This document shows, piece by piece, positions 6,841 to 11,221 of a stretch of DNA of 11,221 nucleotides. Under the pieces are notes generated by a model. It worked only from the letters and a program-made list of their open reading frames with translations, was not told the DNA's origin and did not search any database. A program made the translations under genes and the position numbers. Position 1 is the first letter of the stretch. Each line of letters opens with the position of its first letter. The stretch comes from Shewanella sp. (GTDB lineage: Bacteria > Pseudomonadota > Gammaproteobacteria > Enterobacterales > Shewanellaceae), in NCBI GenBank assembly GCA_004195335.1, contig SDWK01000051.1, forward strand, positions 1 through 11,221, written 5' to 3'.

Positions 6841-6945
6841 ATATTTAACACAGAAGCTAACAACAGACATGTTATACCATGTTTACTGAATATATGGCTT
6901 ATATGATAGAGTTACACTTTGTTACCGGTATCGCTGATCGATTTT
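6841..6945. repeat. Imperfect direct repeat, copy B
   Basis: Second copy, in the same orientation 430 bases further right. Sequence similarity to copy A fades on both sides of the block. Read as protein on the minus strand, copy B has an in-frame stop where copy A is open, which argues that the repeat is not conserved as coding DNA. Confidence 0.7.
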
Positions 6946-7263
6946 GAGCGCTATGCTTAGGAGACCTGCGAACAAGTTCAAATGTATTTCTGGCTTACAG
7001 ACTGATCCGCACTCTGCGTTACGACTTTTTGACAGGTCTAGACATGCCTACAAAGTCGTGCCTGAATTGCGAACCAGTCTGGAAGCCCCGAAGAGCAAGG
7101 CCTGAAGCGTGCTGCCTTTGAGTTGCAGCCATTGCTAAGGACTACGGCCATTAGCGGCTAGCTGCGCCTGAATTCATCACGTTTCAAACGCTTGCAGTGC
7201 TTTTTATCCGCAAGGGATACCTGATCAGATAAATCTCCGATTCAGGTGAAAAGTTAAGGCGCT

Positions 7264-7716
7264 CTACTTAAGGGCGACTAACCCCGCTTCAGCACATTCC
7301 ACATCCTGCTCTTCTGATCCTCCTGATACACCAATACCACCGACCAGGTGCTTGAATAATTTAATTGGCAAACCACCGCCAAGGACTACCCAGCGGTTTC
7401 GTTGTGGTAAAACTAACTCTAAAGATTTAGAGGAATCCAGTATTCCACTCCATTCTGAGGTAGACATACCAAAACACATTGCAGTATAAGCCTTATCCTC
7501 TGCAAGTGACGAGCAGAGAAGTGGAGCACCAGGTTGACAAAGGAACACAATAGTATTCCCCCCTTTATCCACGATAGATACCGAAACCTTAATCGCCAAG
7601 GATTCAGCTCTGTCTATCGCTCCTTGAGCAGCGACCTGTGCCGCAGCCAACGTGATTTCCTTTGATACAGTCGTTAGGGAGTTCGATCTAGCTATTGCTT
7701 GTTTAATTGTTCCCAT
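7264..7716 (-). CDS. GlcG/HbpS-family haem-binding-like protein
   Basis: This small protein (about 150 residues) belongs to the GlcG / HbpS / PduO-C-terminal family (formerly DUF336). Members bind haem or cobalamin-type cofactors or are of unknown role in small-molecule catabolic operons. Landmarks, numbered from the longer start at 7728, are VSIVDKGGN (about 50-58), the EDKAYTA segment (77-83) and GGGLPI (117-122). The closing VGGIGVSGG...EQD...AEAGL (129-150) is the family hallmark. I prefer the ATG at 7716 because GGAAAG lies four bases before it, whereas the upstream ATG at 7728 has no ribosome site. It is the last gene of the minus-strand operon, about 110 bases after the LivM-like gene. 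It has no signal peptide, so it should be cytoplasmic. Its ligand is not apparent. Confidence 0.85.
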   Translation of the reverse strand: MGTIKQAIARSNSLTTVSKEITLAAAQVAAQGAIDRAESLAIKVSVSIVDKGGNTIVFLCQPGAPLLCSSLAEDKAYTAMCFGMSTSEWSGILDSSKSLELVLPQRNRWVVLGGGLPIKLFKHLVGGIGVSGGSEEQDVECAEAGLVALK

Positions 7717-7829
7717 AAAACTTTCCATTTTATTTGGCTGGAATCATTGATGTTTTGATATTATAAGTAGGTCACCATCCTAGAGGATAAATAGAATGAT
7801 ACTCGTTTAATTATCAGACTTTAATGCTG

Positions 7830-8843
7830 TTAGCTACGATATCCAATAACCTTGGCTCCGGTGGAAAATAGATGAATCTTATATTTATTCACAATCAACC
7901 CCCAGATTCCGTTGGGAGCATAAATCATCACAATGATCGCGATTGATCCTAACGAGATGATGTACCAAGTTCCAAAATCTGCCAGCCACTCCCTTAATAT
8001 AAAATAAATAAGTGCGCCAATAATGGGGCCTTCGATCGTGCCTATTCCACCAATAATTACGATAAAAATAATCAATGCTGACCACTCTACAGAAAATGTT
8101 GCATTGGGGGATATAAACAGCGCGTTGAGGTAAAAAATTGCTCCGGCACAACCTGTCAAAAATGATGCTACAATGAAAACTCCAAATTTAACGGCCCATA
8201 CGTTGACCCCAACACTTTCAGCACTGGCTTCATTATCACGCACTGTGCGTATGGCCAGACCGAAACGAGATCGTAAAAGGAAGAAAATCAGCAGAATAGA
8301 GAGCGCTGCCAACCCCAGTGCAATCCAGTAGGTACCACTAGTCCGCCACTCTCTGGGTATCTCTTTCATAACACGGGAAAGAGTTAAACCATTACCGCCC
8401 CCGAGCCAGCCGGTATTCATCGCATAGATTCGAAACATTTCTGCTAAAACCCAAGTGCCAATGGCAAAATATGGCCCTCTCAGGTGAAAAAGAGCCGGGG
8501 CTGCTATCGTACCGATAAGCGCGGCTACCAAGCCAGCTAAGGGCACAACAAGAAATGGATTGAGACCCGTATTAATAGCAATGAAGAAGAGTGCATAAGC
8601 ACCAATACCTATGAATGCTTGCTGACCAACAGAAACAAAACCAGTGTAACCAGCAAGTAAATTCCATGCTTGAGCCATAGTGATCATTGCCAAAATTTCG
8701 ACGATAAGACGTAGGTTTCCTGCGCTGGTATAAATGGGTAAAGTTATAAATATAACTAGAATTATCCCCATCAATATCGGCCCCTTAACCGAACTGTCAA
8801 TATGATAACGGTTAGGATTTTTAACGGCAGTTGTATCAGGCAT
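7830..8843 (-). CDS. livM: Branched-chain amino acid-type ABC permease, LivM family
   Basis: This is one half of the inner-membrane channel of a Liv-type ABC importer (337 residues). The protein is strongly hydrophobic, with around nine or ten membrane segments. Family landmarks are the GYTGFVSVGQQAFIGIGAY stretch (residues 65-83), LRGPYFAIGTW (121-131), the cytoplasmic loop RSRFGLAIRTVRDNE (210-224) that docks on the ATPase, and GGIGTIEGPIIGALIY near the end. The start overlaps the end of the LivH-like gene by 8 bases and has a good ribosome site AAAGGAGA (minus strand, 8849-8856), consistent with translational coupling. Liv-type systems carry branched-chain amino acids but also urea, amides and other small molecules. 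The sequence does not settle the substrate. Confidence 0.9.
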   Translation of the reverse strand: MPDTTAVKNPNRYHIDSSVKGPILMGIILVIFITLPIYTSAGNLRLIVEILAMITMAQAWNLLAGYTGFVSVGQQAFIGIGAYALFFIAINTGLNPFLVVPLAGLVAALIGTIAAPALFHLRGPYFAIGTWVLAEMFRIYAMNTGWLGGGNGLTLSRVMKEIPREWRTSGTYWIALGLAALSILLIFFLLRSRFGLAIRTVRDNEASAESVGVNVWAVKFGVFIVASFLTGCAGAIFYLNALFISPNATFSVEWSALIIFIVIIGGIGTIEGPIIGALIYFILREWLADFGTWYIISLGSIAIIVMIYAPNGIWGLIVNKYKIHLFSTGAKVIGYRS

Positions 8844-9708
8844 ACTGATCTCCTTTCGACAAAATGCCAGAAGGCTTCAGAAAAAGAAAAATGAAAAAGA
8901 CAAGGTGGCCTGCAAAAGCACCCCAACCGGCATCTATACGATAGCCAATTATCTGAGATAACCCTAACGCCATTCCGCCCAACATCGTGCCCCAAATCGA
9001 ACCCATACCACCAATAATCACGGCTTCAAAGGCAAAGAGGAGCTGGTCACCTCCGGACATCGGATTAAAAGACGATTTCACTCCGTACAGGGAGCCTGCA
9101 ATGCCGATAATTGCCATAGATAGCCCCATTCCCATGCAATAGATTTGCTTGGTATTTATTCCCATTAGAGAGGCTATCTCAGGATCATCAACGGTGGCCC
9201 GAGTAATTCTGCCAAACTTTGTAGATGCCATGACATAGTAAAGAGAGCAATAAACCGCCAGTGCAATAAGCAGAATAATAATAGGGAACCAGCCAACATT
9301 GATGGATCCTATGGTGATACTAGCAACTTCGATAGGTCCCGCATCGAGGCTTTTGAAATCTGCTGAAAATAATTCTTGGAGTACATTATGCAAAATGATC
9401 GATAAGCCAAATGTGATAAGGAGAGGTGTCAGCTCACTACCATCAACAGCTCGATTCAAGATGGTTTTTTGCAATACATAGCCCAATAGAAACATTGCCG
9501 GAGCAATAAAAACAATTGCGATGAGAGGGTTGACGCCAATAAGGCCGACGACGACCACACCCAAATAGGCGCCAACCACCATGAAATCACCATGAGCGAT
9601 ATTAACGATTTTCATAATTCCGAAGCTCAATGATAATCCAAGCCCGGATAAGGCAAAAAAACCACCAAGTAGAACACCTTGTATTAGGGTATCGATCCAA
9701 TCAATCAT
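8836..9708 (-). CDS. livH: Branched-chain amino acid-type ABC permease, LivH family
   Basis: The second inner-membrane subunit has 290 residues. Landmarks are GLGLSLSFGIMKIVNIAHGD (22-41), LTPLLITFGLSIILHNVLQE (93-112), the loop GRITRATVDDPEIASLMGI (168-186), which is the ATPase-docking region, and GGMGSIWGTMLGGMALG near the C-terminus. The ATG at 9708 is preceded by a purine-rich stretch (AAGAGAAG) that can serve as ribosome site. It lies 36 bases after the LivF-like gene and overlaps the LivM-like gene by 8 bases. The pair is expected to form the LivH-LivM heterodimer. Confidence 0.9.
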   Translation of the reverse strand: MIDWIDTLIQGVLLGGFFALSGLGLSLSFGIMKIVNIAHGDFMVVGAYLGVVVVGLIGVNPLIAIVFIAPAMFLLGYVLQKTILNRAVDGSELTPLLITFGLSIILHNVLQELFSADFKSLDAGPIEVASITIGSINVGWFPIIILLIALAVYCSLYYVMASTKFGRITRATVDDPEIASLMGINTKQIYCMGMGLSMAIIGIAGSLYGVKSSFNPMSGGDQLLFAFEAVIIGGMGSIWGTMLGGMALGLSQIIGYRIDAGWGAFAGHLVFFIFLFLKPSGILSKGDQYA

Positions 9709-9744
9709 AGTTCTTCTCTTTTTATGTAAAATAAAAACATTCGA

Positions 9745-10449
9745 TTAAGTTCCAAAATAGGCTTGAGCAATCTCTTCTCGATTCATGGTATTTTTTGTTC
9801 CTGAAAGTACTATTTCCCCTTCCCGCATACATAAGAAACTATCGCTTGCCTTTATTGCCTGGTTTATATCTTGCTCAACAATAATTAAGCTAACCCCCGC
9901 CTGGGACACCGCTTGTAAAGTGTTATAAATATCTTGAACAATGATTGGAGCAAGCCCTAAAGATAATTCATCACATAGCAGAAGCTTCGGGTTTGCCATT
10001 AAAGCTCGACCGACCGCGACCATTTGTTGCTGACCTCCAGATAACATCGTTGCCAAATTCTCACGTCGCTCTTTTAGGATAGGGAATAATTGGTAGATTT
10101 TTTCCAGGGTCCAGGGCCCCTTACGTTGAGTACAAGACCCCATCATAATATTCTCTTCTACTGAGAGTGATGGAAACAACCGCCTACCTTCAGGAACAAG
10201 AGCTATCCCAAGGGTCGCAATCTCATGCGCAGCTAATTGATCGATACACTTACCCGCAAAATTAATCGTGCCTTCTGTCGGATTGTTTAAGCCGGTGATG
10301 GTACGAAGAAGCGTACTCTTGCCTGCTCCATTGGCACCAATCAGTGCTAAGGTTTCACCCTCATCCAGTGTTAGATCAACACCAAACAAAGCATTAATGG
10401 GACCATAGCCAGCTTTTAGGTTTTCAATCTCAAGCAACGTCATTAACAT
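9745..10449 (-). CDS. livF: Liv-type ABC transporter ATPase, LivF family
   Basis: An ATP-binding subunit of 234 residues. Walker A is GANGAGKST (38-46). The stretch VPEGRRLFPSLSVEEN (85-100) is typical of LivF, the signature LSGGQ is at 136-140, and Walker B LLLCDE is at 156-161. The switch position carries glutamine (VEQD, 191-194), as LivF proteins commonly do. Two starts are possible: ATG at 10449, overlapping the LivG-like gene by 20 bases, or ATG at 10443. A GGGG ribosome site (10454-10457) stands four bases before the first and ten before the second. The homologous N-terminus (MTLLEIENL) would favour 10443. All ATPase motifs are intact. Confidence 0.9.
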   Translation of the reverse strand: MLMTLLEIENLKAGYGPINALFGVDLTLDEGETLALIGANGAGKSTLLRTITGLNNPTEGTINFAGKCIDQLAAHEIATLGIALVPEGRRLFPSLSVEENIMMGSCTQRKGPWTLEKIYQLFPILKERRENLATMLSGGQQQMVAVGRALMANPKLLLCDELSLGLAPIIVQDIYNTLQAVSQAGVSLIIVEQDINQAIKASDSFLCMREGEIVLSGTKNTMNREEIAQAYFGT

Positions 10450-11155
10450 CTAACCCCATATAAATTTGATGCACTTGGGGCAACGCCATAACGACTGCTG
10501 GATTGTCATCAGCAATTTTGGCACCAAAGTTAATCACTATCAGTCGGTCTACAAATGAGGTTAGGGCATGCACGATATGTTCAATCCAGAGAATCGCAAT
10601 ACCCTGTTCCCGAATGCCTTGCAGAATCTCAATTAACTGATTAACTTCATGATCAGTTAGACCTCCACCAATCTCATCCAGTAAAAGTAATTTTGGATTA
10701 GTCGCTAATGCACGGGTAAGTTCAAGGCGCTTTCTGTCAAGCAAAGATAACTCAGAGCAGGGTGTGTTCAGTCTTTTTAACAACCCGGTGCATTCAACCG
10801 CATTAAATGCAAAGTCATTCGCATCGGTACCTCTTAGACCTGCGCCAAAGTTAGCCGCCACTCGCGCACTTTCGAAAACAGTCATGCCATGGAAAGGCCT
10901 AGGAATCTGGAAAGTACGACCCATTCCGGCAATGCAACGCTTATCGGCTTTAGAGTGGGTGATATCTTTATCTAGGAAGCGAATGTCTCCACTGTCTGGC
11001 TTAATCTGGCCTGCAATGGTTGAAAATAGTGTTGTTTTACCCGCGCCGTTAGGGCCAATGATCCCTAATACTTCACCACTGGAAACTTCTAAAGTGAGAT
11101 CGTCGATCACTTTTAAGTTGCCGTAACTTTTATTGATAGCATTTAGTTTTAGCAT
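10430..11155 (-). CDS. livG: Liv-type ABC transporter ATPase, LivG family, atypical signature motif
   Basis: This is the first gene of the minus-strand operon in the window (241 residues). Walker A is GPNGAGKTT (34-42), the Q-loop lies in GRTFQIPRPF (79-88), Walker B is LLLLDE (156-161) with the catalytic glutamate E161, and the switch histidine is H193 (WIEH). The ABC signature, LSxGQ in most ATPases, reads SELSLLDRKRLELTRAL (134-150): the glycine and glutamine of the motif are replaced. The rest of the helix is normal, so this looks like a family variant and not damage. A comparable LSLLDRKRLEL form is, to my memory, found in a LivG subfamily. The ATG at 11155 has only a weak ribosome site. 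Together with LivF it should form the ATPase heterodimer. Confidence 0.88.
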   Translation of the reverse strand: MLKLNAINKSYGNLKVIDDLTLEVSSGEVLGIIGPNGAGKTTLFSTIAGQIKPDSGDIRFLDKDITHSKADKRCIAGMGRTFQIPRPFHGMTVFESARVAANFGAGLRGTDANDFAFNAVECTGLLKRLNTPCSELSLLDRKRLELTRALATNPKLLLLDEIGGGLTDHEVNQLIEILQGIREQGIAILWIEHIVHALTSFVDRLIVINFGAKIADDNPAVVMALPQVHQIYMGLDVNDVA

Positions 11156-11221
11156 GATAAGTTACATGAAAATATATTCCCAAAATCACAGCGTTTATGC
11201 ATGTTGTGTATACAAGAGATA
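11156..11221 (-). promoter_or_regulatory. Upstream region of the ABC operon with a TGTATACA palindrome
   Basis: The 66 bases before the LivG-like gene hold no coding sequence and are A+T-rich, as promoters are. A perfect 8-bp palindrome TGTATACA lies at 11207-11214. Similar TTGTATACAA-type sites bind GntR-family (FCD-domain) repressors of catabolic genes, so it may be an operator. The flanks are not symmetric and the window ends just beyond it, so this is a weak call. A possible -10-like TATATT sits at 11171-11176 (minus strand) without a good -35. Confidence 0.25.

Larger units (their letters stand above)
6318..7263. other. About 950 bases without an intact gene
   Basis: Besides the two copies of a 106-base repeat (listed separately) I see no convincing gene. 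Short open frames in the 6416-6679 part occur on both strands, and their shared repeat block contains a stop in the second copy, so they are not treated as genes. The stretch 6940-7260 shows several interrupted frames in both directions, consistent with decayed mobile DNA that I could not identify. A small hairpin with an internal loop (CCTGA at 7220-7224, TCAGG at 7242-7246) lies just past the 3' end of the operon on the minus strand and might help end it. Confidence 0.4.

Noticed and set aside
1..11221. CRISPR array, rRNA genes, defence system
   Set aside because: No regularly spaced short repeats, no rRNA text and no nuclease or toxin-antitoxin genes were seen on either strand.

Overview
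The window looks like chromosomal DNA of a gammaproteobacterium, possibly marine. That is an inference from the protein families and the mobile-element types; no rRNA or tRNA is present to anchor the taxonomy. It is a mosaic. The left quarter (1 to about 3000) is clearly richer in G+C: bases 961-1020 are 35/60 G+C, against 24/60 for bases 5881-5940. That part carries a broken tyrosine recombinase and one intact gene for a secreted PQQ- and haem-c-dependent alcohol dehydrogenase.

The middle (about 2750-5250) is a graveyard of mobile and broken DNA. It holds two minus-strand coding remnants, a group II intron whose reverse-transcriptase gene has been reduced to its first few dozen codons but whose domains V and VI are still intact, and the 3' half of an IS5-group transposase with its right-hand terminal inverted repeat. 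The intron's 3' splice boundary falls exactly in the IS5 transposase gene. Its 5' flank is an unrelated gene fragment, so the locus has been rearranged. An intact outer-membrane beta-barrel gene of the SphA / phenol MetA-pathway family follows (5259-6131), ending in a perfect 10-bp hairpin.

From 6172 to 7263 there is no intact gene: only a probable IS30-family transposase N-terminus and two diverged copies of an unnamed 106-base repeat. From 11155 leftward runs a minus-strand operon: two ABC ATPases (LivG-like, then LivF-like), two inner-membrane permeases (LivH-like, then LivM-like) and finally a small GlcG/HbpS-family protein. The adjacent ABC genes overlap or lie close together. The periplasmic binding protein that should feed this importer is not in the window and may lie beyond the right edge.

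A possible joint theme is uptake and periplasmic oxidation of small organic compounds: outer-membrane passage (SphA-like), PQQ oxidation of an alcohol, and Liv-type import with a GlcG protein. The genes belong to different transcription units separated by mobile debris, so this link is a hypothesis and not something the sequence shows.
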